From Hyperoplus lanceolatus (Eukaryota > Chordata > Actinopteri > Uranoscopiformes > Ammodytidae), in contig CM049395.1 in NCBI GenBank assembly GCA_026929865.2, positions 10,249,501 through 10,313,500 on the forward strand: 64,000 nucleotides of DNA. Direction: 5' to 3'. Below are positions 12,666 through 24,758 of the stretch, in pieces. How positions within the stretch are numbered: position 1 is the stretch's first letter; every line of letters begins with the position of its first letter. Position numbers and translations under genes: made by a program. Under the pieces are notes generated by a model. That model made no database searches. It was given only the letters and a program-made list of their open reading frames with translations, and was not told where the DNA came from.

Positions 12666-13007
12666 CGCCCCCTATGGATGACATTCGCAAAACAACGCTA
12701 GATAGAAAGATGCAGCTTAATGTAACAAACAAGCGGATGTCAAGTTTTTGAATGTGCGATGTTCGGTTGGGGAGTTATAGCAAAAGGAAATTGTCAGCCT
12801 CTCCATTGTAAAGACACTTTTTTGAATTTTCCCGCCAAATAATTTGAAACAGGAAGTGAAAGTGAAAAACTAATTTGTTTAATAACTTCGGCATACATGG
12901 GAATTTCTTGGCCATATTTCTTTTATAGACTCAGGTATGCCCCATGATAGTCTCCCTTGAGTTTCAAGAAAATCCCTCTTTTTTTTTTTTTCTACGGATT
13001 TTCGCGA

Positions 13008-13327
13008 ATATTTGAAGCGCTAGCGTTTGGTCTTCCAATGGTCGTAGAAAAATTATTTGACTAACCTTTGCTCGTGGGAGTCGGTAGAGCATAATGCTTT
13101 TGGTTTCGTCCAAATCGGGCGAAAACTGTAGGAGGAGTATGTTTTGGTGACTGACACAGTTTTTGCGATGTAGCGAAAATTCTATATATACGCAAATGGG
13201 CGTGGCCTATCTCAAAAGATGCAACTGACTTGTGGGCATCTGTGGATATAAAGTTTTTGACTGTCGGACTTTCGATGCGGAAGTTATAGCCCCAAACGTG
13301 TTTTTCTGCTGTTGTAGCGCCACCTAG
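13008..13327 (+). repeat. Direct repeat copy 2
   Basis: This is the second copy of the unit at 12345-12665, differing by scattered substitutions and a short indel near 13180. Confidence 0.9.
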
Positions 13328-13479
13328 TGGCCGGCATGTCTGAATTTTTTTGTCTGCGTACGGGGTACGGACCTGGATATGCCCTGGAAGTGGCATGTCC
13401 CAGCCCTTTACGGTTTGGGCTGCAGCACCAGTTTTACGCGGAGAAAAATAGGAATAATAATAATCCCAGCAAAAACAAT

Positions 13480-13560
13480 AGGGTTCCCTGCCCAGCAGGG
13501 CTTGGGAACCGCGTTGCTCTGCAAAACGCGGTCCCAGGCCCTACTCGGGCTTGGCCCCCT
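13480..13560. repeat. Hairpin-rich end of the non-coding repeat
   Basis: ACCGCGTT (13508-13515) pairs with AACGCGGT (13525-13532) across a 9-nt loop. GGTTCCC (13482-13488) pairs with GGGAACC (13504-13510). The stems lie directly inside the GGCTTGGCCCCC end, as in ends recognised by structure or elements mobilised through RNA. That last point is inference. Confidence 0.7.
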
Positions 13561-13659
13561 AATTATGCACAAAGAAAAGGAAATAAAAAATAATACTGGT
13601 TTGACACCGAGATCACCCATATCAGACAGTCATAAAAGTGATGGCTGCAATCTTGAAGA

Positions 13660-13917
13660 TGTCAGCCATCTTGAATATTTAATGACACATTTAGATTATC
13701 CAAAAGACATTTACCAAGTACTATGTATGGTAAGTAAGTCTGAAACATCATATTATATCCATCATTCATAAGCGAACAGTTGTTACTGACAGCCATTTTG
13801 AAAGATGGCTGCCATGGGCGCCATTTTGAAAATTCATGGTGGCTCCATATCCAAATCTTTTGAGAATGCCTTTGGCTATAAGTGTACCAAATTTCATGCT
13901 TTTATCACAAAATGCAC
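13660..13917 (-). repeat. Right arm of 258-bp inverted repeat
   Basis: This is the reverse-complement partner of 8764-9022. Its outer edge ends in TTTTATCACAAAATGCAC at 13917. GCCATTTTGAAAGATGGCTG near 13792 is the same motif seen in the left arm. Confidence 0.9.
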
Positions 13918-15370
13918 GATCGTTCTGGTTACCAGCTGCACTACAAGTCCCTCAACAACCTTTGAGCTTTTAACCCATTCTGAATATGAAGCTGTTGTAC
14001 TCACTCATAAATAATGCAGGGATGTTTTAAAGCAGATGCATTACGTAGAGCACTATTGTTCGGACACTCTGTTTAATGAATAGGTTTAATGAAGAGCTAT
14101 TGCCTGAAAGCAAAGCCTTCCCCGATGTCTTTTCTTCCCTTGTGCATTAGTTGACCGTTGAGTTGTTGTGTTTTGGGAAGGCAGAGGCTCCGGCCTGATT
14201 CTGACAGTCTAATGTTCAGACTCAGTAAATTGTGTTGGGATCGTGCCCCTGGGAGACATGAACGTGACGATGGCCTGTGGGTTGTAAGTACCGCGCTCAG
14301 AGACAATATTGTGAGTCTGCTTGCCCTTTTCCTTTGTAAGATGAATTAATTATTCATTCACCAATGGGAGATAAAGAGAAGAGAAGAGGATGTGTTTTTG
14401 TACAAGATTCTGAAATCTTTTTTAGGTGTCAGTGGAGCTTAAATTAAGGTGTCTGGATAAACAGGAACAATGGAAACCCGACAGAGGAGCATCTCTATTC
14501 CAAATGAAAATGTCCTTGTATTACTGGGAACCACATCAAAGCTAAGTTTTTATCCGAAAAATTCAAAATTAACAGCGTAAGCAACCGTGGCACCATTTCC
14601 CATTTTTCCCTTCAGTAACCACAATCCGATCAGCCCCCCGCCACCCCCCCAACCTCCCCGAGCCCAGTACAGGGGTCTTACTGTCATCTCCCTGTTCAAG
14701 ACATTGGCTGACGTCAAAGCCCAGGCTTGACTCACTTGTTGTTAAAACTTTTAAATCATTCATTTAAAATGCTCTTTGCTTATCAAGTATTCCAATCAAA
14801 ATGTCTGTCATATGGGGTGGTAGCAATTGTGTCTGGATGAATGACGAGAAATGTCTTTTGTCGCCACTTTGATGATTTAAATGTGTAAATGTAACCTTAT
14901 CTGCCCTGCGCCGCAATCAGAAACAACCTTTTTGGTTTACTGGGGAGCTTTTCCAAGACTTATACCTGTTTTTATTTCACCATTGCTGAATAGTTTTGAT
15001 TGTGGGGGAAAAACCCAGACAAATACAAGAGACCTTGACATCTTGTTGTATGAGCAGCGCTGTGAAATCAATCTTGATATATAACCTTGACATATTAAAA
15101 CAAGATAGTCGACAAGAGGCGAAAATAGCATTTATTTGGAGTTGTCCTTTCAAAAAGGTTCGATGTTTGCTGTTTTTTATTTCAGTTTTTTGACTCCACC
15201 ACCTCCTGAGGGAAATACACAGCTCGTCTGCTTAGTTCACCAGCTACACACTAAGTTGATCATCACTGGAGCCATCTAGTGCTGAGATCCAATCTAGAAA
15301 AACTTCCTAGCAATAATGTCCACTATTGCAACAGATTTGCCACAACACAATGTTGACTTATCTGATCACA
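13918..15370. other. No gene recognised
   Basis: Single-copy-looking sequence. Short open frames on both strands lack domains and splice support. A C-rich stretch lies near 14634-14663. Confidence 0.55.
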
Positions 15371-15391
15371 GCCCCCCCCCCCCACCCCCCA
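15371..15391. repeat. C-rich homopolymer-like tract
   Basis: A run of C residues interrupted by one A. It is a low-complexity stretch with no gene context. Confidence 0.85.
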
Positions 15392-15590
15392 TACATGCAC
15401 CTCCTCTCTGGTAGCCCTCGGCACCAGAAGATCAATTCTTTACAGGAAGTGGAGAGTCGCCAACATGCGCCAGCCTTGAACTCCTTGAATGCCAAGGGAC
15501 TGGATGCAGGAAAGAGAGGGGGCAGCTGGGTACGTGGGTGGCAGGACATCAGATGTAGGATCTCAGAAAACCATTGGGGGTGAAGAAGGA

Positions 15591-15656
15591 TGGTGTGTGT
15601 GCGTGTGCGTGTGTGCTTGTGTGTGCACACGTGCGTGCATGCGTGTGTGCGTGTGA
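15591..15656. repeat. Imperfect (TG)n tract
   Basis: An alternating GT-rich stretch with GC and CA interruptions, an old degenerate microsatellite. Confidence 0.85.
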
Positions 15657-17734
15657 TGTTATAGGGTGTCAGAGAGATTGCACAGCGAGGTGCAGGAGGA
15701 GGCCTATAAATACAAACCTGTTGCCAGCGCAGTGGGCAAGCTCCAGCCAGGTTGGAGTCGTTTCCATAGCAGTAAATGTCATTAATCTAATGTATTGGCC
15801 TATTACGACCTCTCCTTTATGTGTTCCTGCTGAGGGATCCCCTGCAGTCTCACAGCAGGGCCACCGATGCACACAATTGATTGGGGAGTCGTTCTATTTC
15901 TGCAAGCAAACCCTCACTCATGCTTCTGCCTCTCTCGCTCTTCTTCCCCCAACCCTCCCTCTATCTGTCTGCCTGTTCCTCTTTATCTCCCTCTGTCCTT
16001 TTGCCTTTTTTCTTGCCTCTGTCTCTTTTTGCTCTTTAGAGGACAGGCTGGCTACAGGCTCATTGTCAGGCTGCTCTTGCAAAAAAAGAAGAAAAAAAAT
16101 CAATAATATAATTCTAATTCAAACTGATATCAAAAGGCACAGGGCCAGTAACCCAGCAAACCCTCTGTAGACTCATCATGAGCCCATGTTTTGTCCGTGC
16201 CGTTTATTTTTGTTCTGCTGTTCTGGTCCCTTCGATCTCCTATTCAGACGGGGCTCCTGTGGGCTTTACTCGCCCCAGCATCATCTGAACAGAGTTGAGA
16301 TTTTACATTCCACGCGGACACATTTGGCTGTGAGTAGCCGTGAGTATCCATGAGCTCCCATTTGTGAGATATCTGTGTCTGTGATAAGTACCGCAGATAT
16401 TGGCATACGAAAGCACTTTTTGCAACAACACAGAGAGAGAGAGAGAGCGAGAGATGCTTGCCCTGAACGTAATTTTAATCTTTCATAAGCCATGCCAAGA
16501 GGAAAACAATTATAATTAGGAATTCTCAGAAGCCCAACTTCTTAAGAACAATGGCGGAAACATAGTGTAGGGGTGCATTAAGCACTCATGTTTATTCTAT
16601 TTTAAGTCTGCCAGTATCACTTACTTAATGTAATTATTGCAAATCACCAATCACTCTCTGCCCCCCTCTGGCTATACCAAACCACTAATGCTATTCTGCA
16701 CTCCCCCCAAAAAATGCATATCAGCATGTTTTGTCCAATAACAGAGTCATTTGTGGAGCTGAAATGCAGTCCGGTGGTATGAGGAGATGTTTAAGACCTC
16801 GAGGCGCTGTTACAGTTCAATATTAATGAGATAATTTGATCAAGTTAGCACCAAGGCAGACATTTTGTGGTTGCATAATTCACAGTCCATATGGCTTGTA
16901 GTTGGTTTACCAGAAAAACCCTTGCTGTAAGCTCTTTAGATCATTTGTAAAGGGGCGAGGCAGCAAAGGAGCACTCTCAACAATTTGCGCTGGATGCAAA
17001 ACATTTCTAACTCTAACTGCAAGAGACGAAAGAGCAATTGCAGTGAAACATTATATTTCTTTGGATGTTTGCCTTTTCTCTCAGTGCAGTTTCGGGGTGT
17101 GTGTTTAGGTACTAGAGGCATTCGTTTTTTTACATAGACCACATTCCTCAACTTGTTGACAGATAGCGTCCTGTGTGTTTCTCGAAAGCAGTGTAATCTA
17201 TTAAAAGATGATTTTGAGTTAACTGCTGTAGTTGTTTAGAGAGCAGTTCACAGGCAGTCACATATGATTTGTTTTCTATGGGTTGAGCGCAGCAAGAATG
17301 TGCCACCTATATGTCATTGTTTATATTCACCCAGTCAGCCTGACAGTCAGCCAGTACTTGGTTGTTTACTCTGAGAGCACGTCTAGAGACCGGTCTGCTT
17401 GTGTAAAGGGCTCTTGACAAAATGAGGATTATATTTGGACAAAGACTCCGTCTGGGTATAATGACAAGTTTGAGAACTAAACTAGCACCAGTATGATTCT
17501 GTCCTAGGCACACTGCAGTGCACACAAGCCTTTATGCTCAATTCCGATGTATTGCTCAGGACAGATTTTGTGTGTGTCTGTTCACATTAGAACTGCCCCA
17601 ATGAGAGCAATAACAACGAGGTCAGATGCGGCACACTGTCATATGGGGGCAAACATGTAGGCCACTGGAGTAAGTGTTCACAGTTTCATTTATAAGTTGA
17701 TGTGTCGTGGAATAATCAATGAGCAGATGATAAC
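15657..17734. other. No gene recognised
   Basis: No coding exon or repeat family is recognised. There is a pyrimidine-rich tract at about 15930-16035 and a short (GA)n run at 16431-16454. The open frame across 15574-16170 spans low-complexity sequence and is not supported. Confidence 0.5.
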
Positions 17735-18495
17735 TAAGACTTTGAAATTGAGGTTAAAGCTGGGGTTTTTCTTCAGAAATAGAGCCTGTTACTCTTTTAA
17801 AGCCAGAAAACGTATTGTTGCGGCCACTTTCTTGCCACTCCTGGATTATGGGGATGTTATATGAATGCCTCTGCTCACTCCCTCCAACTGCTGGATGCCG
17901 CATATCATGGGGCCTTGAGATTCATAACTGATTGTAAACCCCTCACACATCACTGTACATTGTACTCTCTCACAAACTGGTCTTCATTTTCCATGCGCAG
18001 AACCACTCACTGGTACCTTTTTATCTATACATCCATTATTGGACTGCTCGCCTCTTACTTGTCAATGTATCTGGCACGGAAACAGTCCGATCACAGCCTC
18101 CGGTCCCTGGACTTCATCTCATTTGCCATCCCGTCAGTCCGTACTGAACTGGGCAAGAAGGCATTTTCCTACGCTGCGCCTGCAACCTGGAACAAGCTCC
18201 AGCAGAGGCTGAAGCTGTCCAGTTTTATTTCTTTAAGGGATTTTAGACTGCTAGTAGGAAGGCTGTTGAGACAGTCCGTTGGGGTCTTCACTTGTACATA
18301 ACTTAACTTGTACTTAACTTGTTCTTTGCCCTTTGTACTGCGTTATTTTACCGTTAGTGTTCTGTGTTGTGTCTCCTGTATGTTTAGTTAGTCTGTAACT
18401 TTGTGTTGCTGCTGATGCCTACCTGAACAGGTCTCTCTTGTAAATGAGACCCTGGGTCTCAATGAGATTTTACCTGTATAAATAAAGGTTAATAA
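17735..18495 (+). mobile_element. 5'-truncated L2-type LINE
   Basis: Only the RT thumb/C-terminus and 3' UTR remain. The 3' end reads GAGACCCTGGGTCTCAATGA, then ACCTGTATAAATAAAGGTTA and an A-rich tail ending near 18508, matching the tail of the minus-strand copy at 6299. A (TG)n microsatellite begins 40 bp downstream. Confidence 0.85.
17742..18301 (+). pseudogene. L2 LINE RT C-terminal fragment
   Basis: Frame one reads LKLGFFFRNRACYSFKARKR and then FLPLLDYGDVI, ending at a TGA (17862-17864). The reading continues in another frame from ATG 17861: MNASAHSLQLLDAAYHGALR, later YAAPATWNKLQQRL, to the stop at 18299-18301. The join DYGDV/YMNASAH is conserved in the related copies at 6538 and 41076, so a small deletion caused a frameshift here. 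The palm domain with its catalytic residues is missing. It cannot function. Confidence 0.85.
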
Positions 18496-18533
18496 AAAAA
18501 TAAAAAAGACGAGGGTGAGGAGAAAAAAAAGAG

Positions 18534-19321
<788 letters not shown>

Positions 19322-19330
19322 GTGAATTAG

Positions 19331-20326
19331 GAGAGGCACCTATTTGCAGACCCATGGGGAAAGTGAAGCTCCACCGGAAGCAGGAAATTCCTTCTTTTTG
19401 TTTTACTGCCGGCGTTCACCTAGCGGTGAATAATAACAAGACACAGTTTCCACCGGTTATGGTGCTAGTAGACAGTAAAATAAGTCAGTTTGTTAAGAGT
19501 CCCAATGGCCAGGACGGTGGTAAAAAGTAGATGTTGAGGTAGAAGATGAATGAAGCAACAAAGCTTTGTGTACATCTTCCGAAATCCGTCTCTTTAATTC
19601 ACAATTATCACAAGTAGGCTAGGTCAATCACATACAAATATACACTCGTATAAATAAAACACAAAAAGTGCCACCACATTAAAATAAACAGCTCATTTTA
19701 AAAGTGGGGTGAAAGACAGACAAATAAGGTGACAGTTTCCATTCTAGATCCTGATTGATTTACCAGAGCCCTTGTCCTCTATTGATCACAGTTTTAATTA
19801 TTATATAATTTCTATATTCATAAGCTATTGAACGATCGATGCTCGTCTGTGACGCCTAACGATCGCGTGCAGCCGCAGAATTACATTTCAACCATGCATA
19901 GTCTAAATAGCCTATGTTCAGTGGCACAGACGTTAAAAAAACTCCTGTTAATAAATAAACAAATAATGAGATACATACAATACAATAGGTTTATAAATCT
20001 GAATGTAGAGCATGTTCACGATGTGTAAGGTGGCCGCATATGAACGGCACGAGGGCTGAGAAATACGCTACTGATCAGATAAATGATCGGTCAAACGTAA
20101 AATCATCAGGAAATGATAAAAACATCCCGGTGGAGATTTCTATGGAGTGATTTTGCTTTAAACTGTACAGGGTCGCGTTGCGGCAGTGACTCTTTCTTCA
20201 GTCGGAGCTGCAGCGTAAAGTGAAAACAAACTCAGAGTAGGTTACAATTCTGACCAATGAAATGAGTTTGGGGCGTGGCTTCCGGTGGAGCTCCATTTCT
20301 CCATGGGTCTGCAAATAGGTACTCTT
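19331..20326. mobile_element. 996-bp inverted-repeat DNA element with 9-bp target duplication
   Basis: The perfect direct repeat GTGAATTAG flanks the element (19322-19330 and 20327-20335). Its ends are inverted: left CACCTATTTGCAGACCCATG, right (reverse complement) TACCTATTTGCAGACCCATG, continuing imperfectly through AGCTCCACCGGAAGC. No transposase frame is visible, so it is non-autonomous. A 9-bp duplication is typical of Mutator-like elements, but I do not recognise the terminus, and superfamily assignment is inference. Confidence 0.85.
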
Positions 20327-20335
20327 GTGAATTAG

Positions 20336-21065
20336 TGATATAGCATCATCCTTGTTGTTACATTTAGAAGTATGATGCAGTTAGAGAACAGGCTTTGTAG
20401 TGACACAGCACATTTCACATACTCGATTGTTCGGCTGTAAAAGATTTTGATTTATTTATATCAGCTTTAGGCAAACTTTGGATTTTGGAATTCAAGGAAA
20501 CTGCAGCAAGTAATGATATGAACTTTTATTTCACCACACTATTGTCTTCCCCAGTACTTTAACCTTCATAGGAGCACATATAAAAACCCTGTTGGAATCC
20601 CAGTAAAGATTGGTTTTCTCACTTTGCCACCTGATAAGACATCTGAAGTTAAGTGGAGCTATCCTGGAAATATCTGAGGTCAAGAAACAACATCCAGGTG
20701 CAACTATTCCATCCTGACAGGTGACACACAGCTAAAAGGAGGGCCAGAGATATCCCTGTTAAACTAGAGGCTGTCCACCTATGCAGTCCTCAGAGACCTA
20801 ATCAGCCTCGATAATTAAAATGACCTTAGTCAGTGGACCGTAATCAAACCCTGCTTTCTCATTTGCATTAGATTACCACATACATACTTTTACATTTTGC
20901 ATGTAAAAGTACATTTTCTTGCTGTCAACTTAATCAACTGTTGTGCCAAAGCAAATGTATTCACGTAGAAAAACTTCTATCATACGTGTTGATGAACTAC
21001 CAACATATAAAAACCATGTGATGATATTAGCTAAAGATTAGCCTGAAATGCTAAGAGAGGTCGTT
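20336..21065. other. No gene recognised
   Basis: AT-rich sequence with no supported features. Confidence 0.55.
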
Positions 21066-21069
21066 TTTT

Positions 21070-22005
21070 CTCAAATTGTGGTGGTGGGGGAAAGTGAGCC
21101 AAATGCTGTGGGGGAAAGTGAGGCACTGTCTCACTTTCCCCACCCATGAGGCACAAGTTAAGTTTAGTCTTAAAGAAATGTTAATGTAATATTACATAAC
21201 ATGTGTTTTATTTTAATGTCATACACATTGTAGAAAAGCCATCATACCAAGGAAATACACCAGGAAGACGACCTGGGGCAACCACACGGGAAGAGCACTT
21301 TCTCATCTTTCCCTGTAACCTTCAGGGCTGGAATGTAGAGTAGGCCTAGTTGTAGAGTATGACAGGCTGATGTTATAATCCAGTTGGGTCTTCTCCTGTG
21401 TTCTGAGTCCCAGGCTGTTCTCGCTGGTTCTGATTTTCCTATGCTTTGACCCCCAGACACAAGCTGGCTCTAAGGGTCCTGTGTTCTGACCCCCAGACTG
21501 TGTTCTTATCTTACTGGTTCCATCTTTCATTTGAATCTTATTAAAACCTTTTGAATTATAATGTGTTGTATTTGATTTTGTTCAGAGTTACTTTCAAGTG
21601 TTTAGAAAATTTGCTTTGCTTAATTGACCAAACCCCGTCATTCTTTTACTATAGTCCGACATTAGTTCTGGAATGTGTGGCTATCTTTCAGGATTCTAAC
21701 TGTTACAATATGTGTTGTTATGGTAGTTTCAGAATGGAAAAAGTAAGTGGATCAGTTTACCCCCTTGATTTTTCTGGTCTGTCTCAGTTTACCCCACAGC
21801 TGGGGTAAAGTGAGCCACATGACAACTTTTTTTAAAACAATCATATTTTCACTGCACTTTGTCTTGAAAAAATTCTGCTAATGCCCATTTCTAGGAAACA
21901 TCCTGAATTAATGGGAAATTTGTAAATTTGAGTGATAAATCATTTTAGCTCGCTTAAAGGGGAGCAAATGTATAAAGTGGCTCAGATTACCCCGTTCTCC
22001 CCTAC
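21070..22005 (-). mobile_element. Repeat with GGGGTAAAGTGAGCC-type motifs
   Basis: Motifs of the form GGGGAAAGTGAGCC or GGGGTAAAGTGAGCC, and their inverses, occur near 21084, 21110, 21131, 21790 and 21970-22004. The right end reads TTACCCCGTTCTCCCCTAC. Sequences starting GTAGGGGAGAACGGGGTAA are familiar as ends of a dispersed vertebrate DNA element. The left terminus is not clear and no coding capacity is seen. Confidence 0.45.
21385..21530. repeat. Short degenerate minisatellite
   Basis: About two and a half imperfect units share CTGTGTTCTGACCCCCAGAC and CTTACTGGTTC/CTCGCTGGTTC-like blocks. It lies inside the repeat at 21070-22005. Confidence 0.6.
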
Positions 22006-24324
22006 ATCAGGCAGCTTTAAGTGATGACTGAGTGCACAGTGCACACTGACCTAGTATTCCATATCTCCTATTGAAAAAAGTCTTCCTGCAATTAAAGTGC
22101 ATTGTCATTGGTTTTCACTCATTTTCAAGGAAAAACAGACTGTGTTTTTGTTCAAAGTCATTAATGCAGAAGTTGAAAGTATAGCAGTGATAAGTGACTT
22201 GTAGTAGAGAAAAGCCTTTTATTGAACATCAAAATAAAATATTCCGTGTTCTTTGAGGAGCTGCCTTGAGAATAGTGAATTATCAGACCGTTCCATTCAA
22301 CGTGGCTCTGTCTCAATACTGATGCATCACAGTCCCCAGCATGTTTCAGGTACATTTTGAGTTTGAGGTGACGCCGCAGTTAATTATTCCTGACAATAAC
22401 CACAGTATAATTCTAATGTTAATGATGATCCTGTTTTTATTCACACCCTCTCCTCTGCTGTGCCATTAGTTTGGCTGAGAAACAAATATTGGCTGTTCTG
22501 ACCACAATGGAATAGACCAGCGTTGTTCCTGCAGATGACTCTTAAAAAAACAGCCAGACAGCCTTCTTATCTATTGTTTTATTTTTATTTTTCAATTCCC
22601 TCGATTCCTGGAGGAAGTTTCTCTTCTCATAACAGTATAATTGGCGACCCCGTTTTGAATTTGCGTCGTCTCTCTGTGGGGCCCCCTCTAAGGATAGGGA
22701 CAAGTTCTTTGTTTTTGAATTTTTATTTTGTTCAGACTGCTCCTATTCTAGACACTCCGTGAAGTTGAAAACAAGTTAAGTTACTGATCTACGAGAAACT
22801 TCAATACGAGACTGAATGTCTGTTGAGAAACTGGGTTTGCATGCTGAAAGCAGTGGAGGCTGTTTTTTTTTCATTTTGTCCTATCAGATGTGAAACAGAT
22901 GGAGGATGAATACAATACCGTTACCTCTAAAATGTATGTCTGGGTGTAGATAGTTTCAGAACTGGAAGAAAACAAAAACAAAAGAAACAGTGAATACTGT
23001 TCCCACAGATATGAGGATCTTGTAAGGAGGTGATTAATTACTTGTTTACAAGCGAATACATTCTTTCGTACATCTTATTTAACCTTATATTAGCTTTGTT
23101 TAAATACAATCATTATGCGTGTCTGTGTTATACAATGAGACACACTGTATTTTACAGCATCAGTGTCCAGTGTGCTGGCAACCAGTGACATGTAATACAC
23201 GATTCTATTGTAGTCCATGATATAAGTGCTGTCAACGTACTGATGTGTGAAGTTTGACTGAATTCTAAAGAAATATCACTTCGGTTCAGAGCTCTCTTGT
23301 CTTTTCAAGTCAGAGTTAAGAAGACATGTGTGGAAATAGCTAATCAAACCAAATAGTTATTTTTTCTAAATACAAACATACTTACTTCTGGTCAGATTGT
23401 GACACATTTCTGATTGGTCAAATAAAGAACATGAACAGTGTTGATCCTGAGTGTCATCATATTAATTGTAGTATAGTTCGTATTTTTGTTGTTCAGTTAA
23501 CTCTGTATGTTTAAAATAGCAATTGAACTGGTCTTACAATCAAGGCAGTAGTAATTCAGCAGAAATTATAAGGCAGTTAAAGCAGCGTTGATTCGTAGTA
23601 TTGTGTTGAAACAACGACCCAAACACATGTCTTTTAAATGTCAGACTCTCTAAGCTCCCCCTTTCACATCTGTTTTAACACGGGAGGACGTTATACAATT
23701 AATTACTTCTAATATTAAATCCAATTAACAAAGGAAAACTTATAATCAATAATAATCTTAAATGTACTAAAAAAACGAGCTTGTTCGTAACTAAATGCAG
23801 TAGGAAGCACAAGTAGCTACATTATTTGTGCATCCCAATTATGTGCACAGCTGCGAGGAGAAAAACATGGGAGGGGGTGAACTATTGTGCAAAGACCAAT
23901 TAGTTTTATTGAAGGTAATTTCACTCGTCTGAATCTAGAGTTTTCTCCATTTTATCCTCATGCCATCCATTGCAAATTAAAGGGTGCATTAGGGTTTGGG
24001 AGACTTTCTGTGGTTACTGGTTATGTTATTCATTATTCGTGAAAGTCTGGCAGAGCTCCAAAACAAAGGATTGCATTTTTCAATATTTATCCGTCACTAA
24101 AATCCACTCTACGCACCTTTTTTGCCTTCAATTCTCAAGTCAAGTGGAGTTTCTCAGTATTGAAGTCTCATGTTTGGCGAGTCTCCGAGCAGAGGAGTCA
24201 CATTTTGAAACCGACCTAAGTCTCCAAGTCAACCGCTCTGCTTTTTGCACTTTGGAACAATGCTGGATATGTTGTGTGTTTTCAGGGGATGAATATGTGT
24301 CTGAGAACTAGTCCAACATTACAG
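22006..24324. other. No gene recognised
   Basis: No supported gene. A TTGGCGACCCCG string near 22641 resembles a retroviral-type primer binding site, but no LTR is demonstrable around it. Confidence 0.5.
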
Positions 24325-24758
24325 TAGTCTGGCTAACCGCATAATGACAAATAGTATACTGTTCCCGCTAGATAACAGCGTCAAACTCCTCCCCTTCCTC
24401 TACCTCTTCGCAGCTGTAGACTACTGTTTATGTTCCGCTAAGAATGGGAGAAAACAGAAAGTGAGCGTATGTTGTTTGGCAGTATCCACCCATATTTGTG
24501 CTGCACACACGGTGCGCGTCATTAACGGTGTTGGTCGGCATCTTTTATAATGGGTCCATGGTCGGCACTAAATTGCACCACTTTGAGGACACGTTTTGGC
24601 TTCCCGGGCTTGGCGCCGCCCGAGACAATTGTGATTGGTTTAAAGAAATGAAAACAAGCCAGCCCAGTTTTCCCCATTATTTATACTAGAAGCAATATAC
24701 AGTATCTTGGTTCCAGACCATACTACTAGTTGTAGTTTGGTCTGGCTGTGCAAGACTA
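24325..24758. mobile_element. Small inverted-repeat element with terminal hairpin
   Basis: The left end TAGTCTGGCTAACC and the right end (reverse complement TAGTCTTGCACAGCCAGACC) both start TAGTCT. Near the right end CCAGACCA (24713-24720) pairs with TGGTCTGG (24738-24745). TAGTCT...CCAGACC hairpin ends are a common fish MITE type in my recollection. TAGTCCAA occurs just outside both ends and could be a target duplication. Confidence 0.5.

Larger units (their letters stand above)
12020..13565. mobile_element. 1.5-kb non-coding repeat with inverted ends and internal duplications
   Basis: GGGGGCCAAGCC at 12036 is inverted near 13548-13560, bracketing a non-coding unit. Inside are a 0.3-kb direct duplication (12345-12665 and 13008-13327) and four copies of a motif around AAGTTTTTGAATGTGGGATG followed by GGAGTTATAG (near 12113, 12586, 12734 and 13245). 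The right end has strong short hairpins. It resembles a non-coding repeat I have seen widely in fish genomes but cannot name. It sits within the larger inverted-repeat element, so it is probably a later insertion. Confidence 0.6.
8764..13917. mobile_element. 5.2-kb inverted-repeat-bounded element with unknown nuclease-like gene
   Basis: Two inverted repeats of about 258 bp (8764-9022 and 13660-13917) face each other. Both outer ends begin GTGCATTTTGTGATAAAAGC, and the inner ends read ATTCAAAATGGC and ATTCAAGATGGC. Between them lie a broken minus-strand gene (9171-11212), a GC-rich palindrome (11644-11694) and a separate non-coding repeat (12020-13565) that looks like a later insertion. Without that insertion the element would be about 3.6 kb. 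I infer a DNA-transposon-like unit with long terminal or subterminal repeats. I could not define the exact outer termini or a target duplication, and two unrelated copies of a dispersed repeat in opposite orientation remain an alternative. Confidence 0.5.

Noticed and set aside
12227..13620. Short frames inside the non-coding repeat
   Set aside because: They arise twice from the direct duplication and share no protein motif; the repeat ends and duplication explain the region.
22620..22670. Retroviral primer binding site (TTGGCGACCCCG)
   Set aside because: No LTR boundary or polypurine tract could be shown nearby; a short match is not enough.
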